Shown: positions 33,311 to 44,076 of the stretch, in pieces
How the letters are laid out: the number at the start of each line of letters is the position of its first letter
How positions within the stretch are numbered: the stretch's first letter is position 1
From: Stomorhina lunata
Lineage: Eukaryota; Arthropoda; Insecta; Diptera; Rhiniidae
NCBI GenBank assembly: GCA_933228675.1
Contig: OW121744.1
Span: 61,545,928 to 61,609,927 of the forward strand
Length of the DNA stretch: 64,000 nt
Reading direction: 5' to 3'
Made by a program: the position numbers and the translations under genes
Notes under the pieces: model-generated
Told to the model about the DNA's origin: nothing
Databases searched by the model: none
Seen by the model: only the letters and a program-made list of their open reading frames with translations

Positions 33311-34855
33311 TGAAAAACCCTTTGTAAGCATTTTTGTATTTTTCGGGGCATTTAAGTGACTTTTGGAAGTTGGTCTTGTATGGGAGGTATGGTCAAATAT
33401 AGGCCGATTTTAATAAAATTTGTCAAATTGATATTGGTTATGATAAGCAATATTTTTGCAGAATTTTGGAATGAAATGCAGAAAATAATGTGGTTTTAAG
33501 GGGCCAAAATCATACTTTCGGGAAAACAATAATCCAATGAGAGGTACACGATTTGATCCAAAAAAAAGAAGAATTGTTTGGTGTATTTTACTATTTCATT
33601 TGAAATAACTGTAACAAATTAGTGGTAACACCTTGCGACTTTAGAGCATATGGATCAAAGTCGAGTTGACAGAGCATCTAGATATAAAAATTTTAGATAC
33701 ATATTAAAATTTGCATTGTATTTATTGAACATCGACAATATTTGAGACCATAATATAATTGGTGACTATTATAAAATTTTGAACATAAAAAATGTCAACA
33801 TAAATTTTAACATTCAGATTTAAAAATAATTTAAAAATCGTTAAAATTTAATGTTTTATTTACTCCATAAACTAATTAATCTGTTAATTTTTGTTGTTCA
33901 CATTTCATTTCATCGGCCTGTCATCATTAATAAAATATGTATAAAAAAATATAAAACATATAAATATGTAGTAAGATCTAGTTTTATGTCAGTTTTTTTT
34001 CTGATGCCTTATTCTATACTCAATTAAGCTTTTAATTGCCCCAATAAATATGTTACTTGTGAATATATCAATTATTATTTTCTTCAAACTAACCAGATGA
34101 TGATAACTCATATAAAAGTTAGAAATAGATAAAATAAAATTTTAAGATGTAGAATAAAATTAAATAAATTGTTCATTATTTTATTTTTGTACTTAATTTA
34201 TTATTCAAGTACAGAATAAAACAAGTTCATTGCAAAATTTCAACAAATACGAATGGAAACAAAAGTTTGTGAAAAACAAACATCGCTACAAAATTTACAA
34301 ATGAAAAACATCTAGTGTCTGTCAAAGTTAAATGGCAGTTTTAAAGGCGCATGCGTGCACGTCAAATGTCAATAAATAAATTTTAATTAAATGTATTTCT
34401 ATACTCTACACCACCTTTGGTAAGAATTGTGTGTATATTGGGTTTGTGTTGACGTTTGTCACGTCCCGAAATATTAGTTAGATCCCACCTTTAAGTAATG
34501 ATCAGAATTATTTCCTGTATCAGGCATCGAAAAAGAATCTATGAAAATGGGTCTATCATTCTATTAATCAACATAGAAAAGCTGGTAGCTTTTCTAAATA
34601 GACAGTCCACTAGAATTGAAAATTATTGGACCAATACATTGTAGAATAATTCTTATCATCTCACTTTCTACCTCTCGAACTCTGCGTGGGAGCTAAATTA
34701 AAAATGAAAGGTGTACTGGCCGAGTGTAAACTGGAGAGGTTTATATTTAGTCCTAATACATAGTAAAAATACTAATTTCATCCTAATTTCGACTCCTACA
34801 AGAACAAGCTGGTTTTAGTGCTGGCCAAGGAGTCCGTGAAAGGGCAAACTTCTTT
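33311..34855. repeat. Intron sequence with dispersed fly repeats
   Basis: At 33370-33480 lies the ATGGTCAAATATAGG.CCGATTTTAATAAAATTTG-type repeat (broken here for length). At about 34395-34520 a reverse-oriented block (TACACCACCTTTGG... GGGTTTGTGTTGACG) resembles the end at 47880-47985. The rest is AT-rich and holds no gene. Confidence 0.5.
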
Positions 34856-34859
34856 GTAT

Positions 34860-36705
34860 CGTTGATCTCATGTAGAAAGGCCCTAACTCACACTTTTTTC
34901 GAAATGGACTTTTTTGTGATTTCAATGCATTTAAAGCAAATACACCTCCTCACAAAAATTTAACGCTATTTTATAAAAATTAGCGGTTATTTAAGTAGTT
35001 TTCTAAAAATAACCAACTTAAAATAATTTAAAAGCCCTATCTTGCCAAATTATATGTCGTTGCTTTTACAAATAAAATAAAACTTTCGAATCTTAAAGCA
35101 TAATCTTGAATGTATAATGATTTCCTATAGAAAACTTTCAATATCGAAAGCTTTCCTATAGAAAACTTTCAATATTGAAAGCTTTCCTATAGAAAACTTT
35201 CAATATCGAAAGCTTTCCTATAGAAAACTTTCAATATCGAAAGCTTTCCTATAGAAAACTTTCAATATGGAAAGCTTTCCTATAGAAAACTTTCAATATC
35301 GAAAGCTTTCCTATAGAAAACTTTCAATATCGAAAGCTTTCCTATAGAAAACTTTCAATATCGAAAGCTTTCCTATAGAAAACTTTCAATATCGAAAGCT
35401 TTCCTATAGAAAACTTTCAATATCGAAAGCTTTCCTATAGAAAGCTTTCAATATCGAAAGCTTTCCTATAGAAAACTTTCAATATCGAAAGCTTTCCTAT
35501 AGAAAACTTTCAATATCGAAAGCTTTCCTATAGAAAACTTTCAATATCGAAAGCTTTCCTATAGAAAACTTTCAATATCGAAAGCTTTCCTATAGAAAAC
35601 TTTCAATATCGAAAGCTTTCCTATAGAAAACTTTCAATATCGAAAGCTTTCCTATAGAAAACTTTCAATATCGAAAGCTTTCCTATAGAAAACTTTCAAT
35701 ATCGAAAGCTTTCCTATAGAAAACTTTCAATATCGAAAGCTTTCCTATAGAAAACTTTCAATATCGAAAGCTTTCCTATAGAAAACTTTCAATATCGAAA
35801 GCATTCCTATAGAAAACTTTCAATATCGAAAGCTTTCCTATAGAAAACTTTCAATATCGAAAGCTTTCCTATAGAAAACTTTCAATATCGAAAGCTTTCC
35901 TATAGAAAACTTTCAATATCGAAAGCTTTCCTATAGAAAACTTTCAATATCGAAAGCTTTCTTATAAAAAACTTTCAATATCGAAAGCTTTCCTATAGAA
36001 AACTTTCAATATCGAAAGCTTTCCTATAGAAAACTTTCAATATCGAAAGCTTTCCTATAGAAAACTTTCAATATCGAAAGCTTTCCTATAGAAAACTTTC
36101 AATATCGAAAGCTTTCCTATAGAAAACTTTCAATATCGAAAGCTTTCCTATAGAAAACTTTCAATATCGAAAGCTTTCCTATAGAAAACTTTCAATATCG
36201 AAAGCTTTCCTATAGAAAATTTTCAATATCGAAAGCTTTCCTATAGAAAACTTTCAATATCGAAAGCTTTCCTATAGAAAACTTTCAATATCGAAAGCTT
36301 TCCCATAGAAAACTTTCAATATCGAAAGCTTTCCTATAGAAAACTTTCGATATAGAAAACTTTCAATATCGAAAGATCTCTTGTAGAAAGCATTCGCTAT
36401 CAAAAGCTTTCCTATAGAAAACATTCGCTATGTAAAGCTTTCCTTAATATAATTTGTTTTGATCACTACAGAAGAAAGCTCTAAGCTACATTAATGCCTT
36501 GAAATGAGAATACAAAAAGCCCAATCTCAATTTAGTTTTTAATATGTTTCAAATTTGAAAAAAAAAGTTTTGAAAACCAAATTCGTCCTCCATTTACATT
36601 TGAGAAAAAACGTAAAATTTTGCCTATTTCTATTTTAAATAAGTTTTACCTTCTCCTGTAAAGTTTTAAATATGCGAGTTAGGGCCTTTTTACATGAGAC
36701 CAACG
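34860..36705 (+). mobile_element. 1.85-kb TIR element with internal 31-bp array, copy 3 (best copy)
   Basis: Terminal inverted repeats of about 30 bp: CGTTGATCTCATGTAGAAAG then GCCCTAACTC on the left, and CGTTGGTCTCATGTAAAAAG then GCCCTAACTC in reverse complement on the right. There is a perfect 4-bp duplication GTAT (34856-34859, 36706-36709). The interior is an array of about 40 copies of a 31-bp unit (CTTTCAATATCGAAAG plus CTTTCCTATAGAAAA) from about 35125 to 36350. Nearly all copies are identical, so it expanded recently. Each unit holds the palindrome GAAAGCTTTC. No coding capacity; the superfamily is unknown. Confidence 0.9.
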
Positions 36706-36709
36706 GTAT

Positions 36710-37111
36710 TGTGTTTTGATAGACTTCGCTAAAGCATTTGTGTATTTCATTAAAACGTCTTTGATTGCTTAAGCTATCATTAAACACATATACAATCGTT
36801 TTTGTGATTTTCGAAGTATTTAAGTGACTTTTGCCAGTTAGTCTTATATGGGAGGAGTGGTCAAATATAGGTCGATTCCAATAAAATTTGAAAAATTGAT
36901 TTTGGCTACTATTAGCAATATTTTTGCAGAATCTGAAAAATTATCGCTGTAAAGGACCCAAATATCTATTCCGGGAAGTCAGACCTATGGAAGGTGCTTG
37001 AAATAATAATTCGATTCGGTCCAAAAGGTAAAGGGAAATATCAGCACAAAATAAAAAAAATATTTTAAGATTATCCATTAAAACAACATTATTATGTTTA
37101 AAATATCTTTA
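36710..37111. other. Intron sequence with a dispersed repeat block
   Basis: The common ATGGTCAAATATAGG repeat is at about 36840-36930. Otherwise AT-rich, no gene. Confidence 0.5.
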
Positions 37112-37283
37112 CATTCCACTCCGTTTGGCTGGCCTTTTTACAACTCTTAATGAGATATAAAAAAAAATGGAAGGTTGCATAAAAAAATTCTCAATTTTCT
37201 TTCGTTTATAAACTTTAGGTTACCAAAAATCTCAGATCATTAGATTTTGGACAGTGAAAAGGCCAGCCAAACGGAGTGGAATG
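37112..37283. mobile_element. 172-bp MITE with perfect 27-bp inverted ends
   Basis: 37112-37138 (CATTCCACTCCGTTTGGCTG then GCCTTTT) is exactly inverted at 37257-37283. There is no coding sequence. The interior is AT-rich with a TCTCAG..CATTAGATTTTGG block repeated in the neighbouring partial copy. Superfamily not assigned; a TA duplication is not certain. Confidence 0.85.
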
Positions 37284-37290
37284 ATTTTGT

Positions 37291-37430
37291 ATTCCACTCC
37301 GTTTGGCTGGCCTTTTCACAACTCTAAACGAGATATAAAAAAATGAAAGGTTGCAAAAATTCTCGATTTTCTTTCGTATACAAACTTTAGTTAAGAAAAA
37401 TCTCAGCTTATTAGATTTTGGCTAGAAGTA
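37291..37430. mobile_element. Second, truncated copy of the 172-bp MITE
   Basis: The left terminus ATTCCACTCCGTTTGGCTGG and interior repeat the MITE at 37112 with about 85-90% similarity by eye. It ends after ATTAGATTTTGGC without the right inverted end. The two copies share an 7-bp gap, giving a head-to-tail dimer. Confidence 0.75.
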
Positions 37431-38233
37431 AAATAACTAACAATAAAATCAATAAAATCATTGAGAAGTTTAAGCCAAATTCGTTTATGTTTAAGCCAAA
37501 AACTACAACTTAGTTTGCAATTATTAGCCAAAAACTACAAGTAAAAAATAAATATTTTCCCATATTATTGTTGAACACATTTTCAAGAGCAAGTTTCCTT
37601 TTAAGGCAAGGTTGGGTTTTTTTTTTGACAATTTATATAGTAGAGATTTGTGAAAAAAAAATCTTAATTTTTTTTTTAATAATATCATAATCAATTATGG
37701 TTTGTTTACAGCTTTTTTCATTCATTCTTCATAAATTTAGCTGTCGTTAAATAGAAAAATTAAAAAAAGTGTAAATTGTTAACTTTATATGGTTATGGTT
37801 AAATTAAGTAAATGATTACAGATGCTATAGAGAGACAGCCAGATAGACAGACAAACTTGACTCCAACTAAACTAAAATTATTACAAATTATTAATAATTG
37901 ACTTTAATGTTCAAGGAAATTTTAGATGAAAATTTGTAGTCACCATAAAAATGGCAACATCTGTTAAATGGAAACTTTTTGCTCAAAAAAGATTTTATAA
38001 AAAAAATATTCTTATGTGTATTGTAAATCAATTCTGAATAATCATTGTAAAATAATTAAAACATCTGTTAATTAGAAGATATCACACCGAAAATGCTTGT
38101 AATAGATTTTCTTTGTTTTTAGCCATATTGTGATAAATTTTGAAATAAATTCAAGAAATTATACTTTTAACAATTGTGCCATAATAATTACAATTATTTA
38201 AGAGCAAGTTATAAAAGATTTTATTTAACTTAC
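37431..38233. other. Intron sequence without a recognised gene
   Basis: AT-rich sequence between the MITE dimer and the P-loop exon. A GACAGACAAAC-type string near 37835-37850 is typical of a common fly dispersed repeat. Nothing else seen. Confidence 0.45.
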
Positions 38234-38355
38234 CGCACCAGAACCTTTAGGTTTTGAGGCAGCCACATACGCTAAATACTGTATGACTTTTTTAGTATTT
38301 TCAGTTTTACCAGCACCAGATTCACCAGTACACAGAATTGATTGATCTTCGCGAT
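38234..38355 (-). CDS. zip: Non-muscle myosin II heavy chain, P-loop exon
   Basis: This 122-nt exon (two bases completing Asp, then 40 codons) contains the Walker A P-loop [18 protein letters not shown] and ends [12 protein letters not shown] at the start of loop 1. The acceptor TTACTTACAG ends at 38356 and the donor GTAAGT is at 38233. It is the most 5' exon of the gene in the window; sequences for the SH3-like subdomain and start codon must lie beyond 64000. Its downstream intron to the microexon is 22.8 kb and is filled with transposons. The P-loop binds ATP phosphate in the motor. Confidence 0.96.
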
Positions 38356-39119
38356 CTGTAAGTAAGAAAAAAAAAGGTAAACAAAATTAAAACCATAAAT
38401 CACTTTTTAATCTGTTTTTAAAACTTTTTAATCAATATCAGTTTTAAAATCTTTTAATTTTAAAATAACCTAAATTTTCAATAATATTTATTGTATAATT
38501 TTTTTTTTTGTAGATATCAAAAAGACTTTAAGCTGTTTAATTTACTAACTTGCACCATATGGTTTAAAAAGCTACTTTAAACAATATTTCGTTTCTTTTT
38601 TACTAATTCTATGAAAGACATTTGTGAATAATTAATTCAACAAAAAGATAACGAACGAAAATTTAATTGCGAAAATATTTAGACACGCACATTTATTCAA
38701 CACTTAAATAGTGATGATTTTGTAAATAAACGTTTTAATTAAAAAACACTTAAATAAATGTTAGTTTAATTTAGCAGAACAAATTCCAAAATTAAGAACG
38801 AGTTCAAACTTGTTGCTTAAGAATCTAAAGTTTTCAAATCAAATCTAAGCAAACTGATTACATACTTTAATTTCTTTAATTTTTACACACGAATTCAGTC
38901 TTAGCTCATCAATAATGAACATTTTTTTTTTTTGTGGAAAATCTACCAAAATTTTACTTAAAATATATTGGATCGGAACTGCCATAGGCCATTCTTTAGA
39001 GCAAACTATGTTGAAACTTATGAATACTTGAAATCTAATTTTTGAAAAGAAAATGGTTACATATCTATAAATGTATAATTTGGTCGATGTTTTGATCTCT
39101 TGTCTATAAAAATACATGT
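38356..39119. other. Intron sequence without a recognised gene
   Basis: Start of an intron of at least 25.6 kb upstream of the P-loop exon. AT-rich, nothing recognised. Confidence 0.5.
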
Positions 39120-40345
39120 TTTTTGACGATTAACAACTTTTCTTCCCCCACTGATAACTTTTCTATTGAACAACTTTTCCAAACTTTTCGGTAGAGAAGC
39201 TCTTCTTACTAACAACTTTTCTGTAGAAAAGCTTTTATTAGTAGAAAAGCTCTTTCTACTAACAACTTTTCCATAGAAATACTCTTTCTACTAATAACTT
39301 TTCTATAGAAAAGCTTTTTCTACTAATAACTTTTCTAAAGAAAAGCTCTTCTAACAACTTTTCTATAGAAAAGCTCTTCTAACCAACAAATTTTCTATAG
39401 AAAATCTCTTCTAACCAACAACGTTTCTATGGAAAAGCTCTCTATGGAAAATAAACCAACAACTTTTCTATAGAAAAGCTTCTAAAGAAAAGCTCTCGTA
39501 ACCAAAACTTTTCTAAAGAAAAACTTTTCTATAGAAAAGCTCCCCTAACCAGCAACTTATCTATAGAAAAGCTCTTCTAACCAACTTTTCTATAGAAAAG
39601 CTCTTCTAACCAACATCTTTTCAAAGGAAAAGCTCTACTAACCAAGAACTTTTGTAAAGAAAAGCTCTTTCAACCAAAAACTTTTCTATAGAAAAGCTAC
39701 CCAAACCAGAAACTTTTCTATAGAAAAGCTCTTCTAACCAACACTTTTCTAAAGAAGCTTTTATAAAGAAGCTTTTCTAACTAATAACTTTTCTAAAGAA
39801 AAGCTCTTCTAACCAACAACTTTTCTTTAGAAAAGCTCTTCTAACCAACAACTTTTCTATGGAAAAGCTCTCTTCTAACCAAGAACTTGTCTATAGAAAA
39901 GCTCTTCTAACCAACAACTTTTCTAGAAAAGCTCTCTTCTAACCAACAACTTTTTTATAGAAAGGCTTTTCTAACCAACAACTTTTCTATAGAAAAGCTC
40001 TTCTAAACAACAACTTTTCTATAGAAAAGCTCTTCTAACCAAATACTTTTCTATAAAAAGCACTTCTAACCAACAACTTTTATGTAGAAAAGCTCTTATT
40101 ACCAACAACTTTTCTATAAAAAAGCCCTTATAATTAACAAAGTTTCTATAGAAAAGCTCTTCCAACCAAAAACTTTTCTAAAGAAAAGCTCTTCATATTT
40201 TCTATAGAAAAGCTCTTCTAACCAGCAACTTTTCTATAATGATTTTAATATAGAAAAGCTTTTCTATGTAAAAGCTCTTTATTTAAAAAAACTGCTATTG
40301 TCAACTTTTCTATGTAAAAGCTCTTTATATTAAAAACTGCTATTG
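39120..40345. repeat. Array of a roughly 32-bp palindromic unit
   Basis: About 35-40 imperfect tandem units of AACTTTTCTATAGAAAAG plus CTCTTCTAACCAAC. The core CTTTTCTATAGAAAAG is a perfect 16-bp palindrome. Spacing varies by a few bases and several units are shortened. It shares the CTATAGAAAA core with the 31-bp arrays at 23.9-36.4 kb but not their CAATATCGAAAG half. No flanking terminal repeats were identified. Confidence 0.9.
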
Positions 40346-40499
40346 TCAACTTTTTCCCTGGCAAAACCTAACTTTCTTTTTTTAATTTTGTTTTTCCCAT
40401 ATTATTATGTGCAGAAAAGCTTTTTCTATAGAAATGTACTTCACTTTATTCATGTACAAAGCAAATGTACCGAAAATACCTAATTAGACTTACATCAAC

Positions 40500-41290
40500 T
40501 TTTATTTTCGTGGTTGTTGAGTTTATATAGAAGAGGGTGACTTATGGGCAAAAGCAGCTCTTATACCCATTTTAAAGGGGTAAATCGAAAAGGTACGGAC
40601 TTTCCACCCCCTATTTGTCCAAATCTCAAAATTTGTGTCCCCTTTTTTGAGCTTATCTAATTTTATCTTTATTATCAGAGAAATATTACCTAATTATCCT
40701 ATTCTACCCTTTTTACCCCTAGTGGACACTTTTTCCAAAAAGTAACAGGTTTTCGTACTATTTTCCAATTTTAAGAGGTTTATCGAAAAAATACCGACTT
40801 TTCACCACCATTTGTACCATTTTCGAAAAAATACCAAACAACCATTATTATTTTTGTCCCCTTATTTTTAGCTTATCTAAACCTTATTAATTTTTTCTTA
40901 ACGCTTTTAATATCGGAGATATAAAGCTACCCAATTATACCTTTTCTACCATTTTTACACCTAGGGGGTACTTCTTCCAAAAAGTAACGTCTCCTTTTAT
41001 AATTTATAGGTGATTTCAAAAGATACACATGATTTGAAAATATACTGGACACTTTTTAGACTTTTCCTCCCCTTTATAAAATACTAATAACATGTCTTCT
41101 TTGTAGCTGATTCAACCCAAATTTTGATTTTGTTTCTATCGCTTTATGTTTAGCTGATATAGCGTTATTAAATATTCTCTTTTAACCCCCCAGTAGGACC
41201 ATAAATTGGAATTCTACACCAAGATATTTTTTAAGGTTTCTATTACACCCCTGATTTTAGAGTTTTTTTTTTACTTTTAGAAAGAAGGAT
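40500..41290. repeat. Diverged relative of the 5' block of the Helentron/DINE-like repeat
   Basis: The stretch has repeated GGGGTAAA/TTTACCCC blocks, ACTTTTTCCAAAAAGTA, and TACCAAA motifs resembling, on the opposite strand, the AAAAGTACCAAA and GGGTAAAAAAGGG blocks at 52560-53060 and 59290-59770. The relationship is by eye and distant. Confidence 0.4.
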
Positions 41291-41305
41291 TATGTGGGAG
41301 CTATG

Positions 41306-41535
41306 TTAACCCCTTGACGTATTTCCACGAGTCTGACTCGTGGTACAATTTCTGTGCCTAACATGATTATCACGAGTCCGACTCGTGGTACTATTTATGT
41401 GCCTAACATGATTATCACGAGTCATACTCGTTTTGCGACTGTTCTTAAGCATCAAAACCGGTTTGTTTGGTGCAACTTGTGTTCGAACAGTTGGAAGCGA
41501 ACTTCGTTGCGCAGATTGATACGTCAAGGGGTTAA
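41306..41535. mobile_element. piggyBac-type MITE with triple palindromes
   Basis: TTAA at both ends (41306-41309, 41532-41535) and perfect 12-bp inverted ends CCCCTTGACGTA. The palindrome CCACGAGTCTGACTCGTGG starts at 41325, 15 bp inside. It recurs twice as variants (CACGAGTCCGACTCGTG at 41371, CACGAGTCATACTCGT at 41416) with an exact 45-bp period. No coding potential, though short frames cross it. Confidence 0.85.
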
Positions 41536-41539
41536 AACA

Positions 41540-42174
41540 TGCACCGAGTAAAAGCGAATTTTGAAGTTTCATAAATTTTAGTACAAAAGATATAAATTTG
41601 TTATACTATAATTTTTATTCTAAAATTTGTATTTTAGCTCCGGTCTATACCTATTGCCAAATTTTAGCTGATTATTAAGAAATTTGCATGTGGGCAAACC
41701 ATTTCAGAAGCAAATTAAAACAAGTTGTAGAACAAACTTATTATAAAAGATTTCCTACAACTTTTTACAAACTTATTTTAAGCTTATTTAGATAACTATT
41801 AAACAAGTACGATTGAAAATGACTTATTCTTGCAATAGTTTTGTAAGTGTTTCTGAGAACGAAATTGGCACGTGCCTCAATTTTGTTTTATTAGTTAAAG
41901 TTTTTACATTTTGTGTTTTTTTCGGCGAAGAGTAAAGTATTTTTAACAGTAAAGTGTTTAAATATTTAAAAATAAAAGACTTATAGTAAGTATGCCCTAA
42001 AAATTTTTACAAAGTCTTTGTTAAAAATCGAAAAAAATTGTGGAATTACATAATTAGAAAACTTTTCTTCTGTAGAATTAGACTTCAAAGCTATATTATA
42101 TACAAGTAATATTATCGTAAGGGTTCAGTTTTCATTATTAAACTATTTTCACTAAGTTTTTTATAAAAGTAATC
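41540..42174. other. Intron sequence without a recognised gene
   Basis: AT-rich, nothing recognised. Confidence 0.45.
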
Positions 42175-42468
42175 ACACTGGAACCTGTTTTTGGGCGGTG
42201 TTTTTTTGTGCGATCTAGATATGTGCGATTTTTTTTTATGCGTGGTATTTTTTTATGCGACTTCAAACAATCTTTGTAATACCTAATTTGATACCTCAAT
42301 ACTAGACTCACATTAACCCAAACTATTTATGCGAAATCAAAACGAAAAATTATATCTACAATTGTTCTTAATTTGAAAGCTTTTTCCATGCTCCTTAAAT
42401 GATATCATTGTTAGAGTTAGTAAGACTATACTACATTTGGAGGACAATATCGCAAAGACCCTTTTGAT

Positions 42469-43504
42469 TAGGGTTTGCAAAAAACCGTGAAAATGAGAAA
42501 CCGCGGTTTCGGTTTTAAAACATCCAAAACCGGCCGGTTTCGGTTCGGTTTTCGGTTTTTTAAATAAAACTATTTTGATTTCAATTTGTAGTGAAATTTA
42601 GATTATTTTGTTAAAACCAAGTATAAGGTATATTTATTAAAGCTTAATTATAATTTAATACTTAAATTCCGGAAAAAAATTCAGGTTTTTTATATATGAG
42701 GGATTTCTAAAATAAGTCTTGTTTCTTCTGGAGCATAAATAATATTTGCATCCGAGCGACAAATTGCTTCAATAGTAATTTTTACAAATAGCAACGATTT
42801 TAAAGAATTTACAATTTCAAATTCGATAGAATGAAGTAAATCTAAGGTCGACAGCATTTCTAAACTCTCATAAATACTTTGTTTTAGAAGCAGAAATCTA
42901 AGAGTAAACTGATGCTTTTTAAAGTTTGTTTGTAAAATTTTATAACGAACTGACGAATTTTTGAAATACCGAACAGTTTTTCTTACAGCCTCTAGGTTCA
43001 AATGTATATAGGCAATCGGTTTTAAATGAGTCAAAGTTTCATCGTCGCCGTCTTCAAAGCTGATTTTCAGATACAAATTTGATATTGGCTGCTGCTAAAT
43101 CTAAGTATGCTACGATGTTTGTATCAAGTGAAATATTAAACTCCATTAGCCTTTGTCTAATGGTTTCTTGCGTTTGCTTGAAATTACACGTTCCTAAAAT
43201 ACGGCCCAGGTTATAATATTTACCATGAGAATCGTGAATATTTACGTTCATATACCGTCTTCCACTTACACCTGTCCATTTGTCCATTGTAAACACCTTT
43301 TGCTTGTTTCATTCTTCTGCTTCATTAAATAGATAAATTACGTGCAAATTTATGATAAGCTAATGTTATTTCTAAATAATGCCAACAAAAAATTATGAAA
43401 AATAAATAGCTAAAACCGCGTTTTTTTCTACGGTTTTCGGTTTCGGTTTTGAGGAATAAAAAACCGAGGTTTCGGTTTCGGTTAAAACCGAACTGCAAAC
43501 CCTA
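42469..43504. mobile_element. hAT element with perfect 8-bp target duplication
   Basis: The ends TAGGGTTTGCA and, inverted, TGCAAACCCTA give an 11-bp TIR. The 8-bp duplication CTTTTGAT is perfect (42461-42468 and 43505-43512). Both subterminal regions are rich in GGTTTCGGTTTT/AAAACCG repeats, a typical hAT transposase-binding layout. At 1,036 bp it is too short to be autonomous; it is an internally deleted copy carrying transposase fragments on the minus strand. Confidence 0.93.
42690..43296 (-). pseudogene. hAT transposase fragments
   Basis: Two overlapping minus-strand frames are involved, 43296-43054 and 43076-42690. The first begins TMDKWTGVSGRRYMNVNIHD, the conserved hAT beginning of the RNase H-like catalytic fold (first catalytic Asp region in T-x-D-x-W-T), and continues YNLGRILGTCNFKQTQETI. 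The second is less clear, with alpha-helical character. The BED zinc finger and C-terminal dimerisation region are absent, and a frameshift separates the two frames. Confidence 0.75.
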
Positions 43505-43798
43505 CTTTTGATAAACAATCAGTAATCAAATCGACAAATGAATTTTTAATCGGCGGAGATTATCTCCGCGATAAGTGGAGTCTTAAGACGATTTTTCATC
43601 TTGACGAATTTTCATACGAAACTGTACACTAGAGTAGTTCGAAAAAAAAGTCTGTCAAAAATCAAAAACTTATTTTTTTTTATTTTTTAACACGCCAACA
43701 AATACCGCCCTTTTTGTATTTTGTTAACTGTGTTGCCATCTTTAGTGTGAGTTTTTTTGTACGATTCCGAGTAACCGCACAAAAACAGGTTCCAGTGT

Positions 43799-44076
43799 AC
43801 TCGACATTTAAAAAAAAATTGGATTTGAAGGGTTTTTACCAAATTTATCTTAGTAACCGTCAAATTTTGGGTGAAATAATATTTTACACGAATTTCAAAA
43901 TTTCAAATTGAATTTTTAATTTGAATTAAAATCTTACAGACGTTACTTTACGAATGACGGTCATATTAAAATCAACTCAGGAAGTAATTCTGTCGATGGG
44001 TATACTTGAAGGTGGGTGTCACACCAAAATTTCTGTGTGTAACAAACATCTTCACAAACTAATTATATCCAACCCA
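43799..44076. repeat. Common fly dispersed repeat fragment
   Basis: About 43925-44065 contains TTACGAATGACGGTCAT, AATCAACTCAGGAAGTAATT and GGTATACTTGAAGGTGGGTG in the order seen also at 47855-47985. This recurrent module sits next to many fly repeats. Non-coding. Confidence 0.55.

Larger units (their letters stand above)
42175..43798. mobile_element. TIR element (ACACTGGAACC ends) split by a hAT insertion
   Basis: Left ACACTGGAACCTGTTTTTG at 42175 is inverted at 43798. Removing the nested hAT and one target duplication leaves about 0.58 kb with no gene, so this is a non-autonomous element. It contains the palindrome GCGGAGATTATCTCCGC (43553-43569) and repeated TGTGCGAT/TATGCG strings near the left end. 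Superfamily unknown, Tc1/mariner-like MITE possible. Confidence 0.75.

Noticed and set aside
35125..36350. CRISPR-like array of about 31-bp repeats
   Set aside because: Units are directly adjacent with no spacers, in a eukaryotic intron, inside a TIR element.
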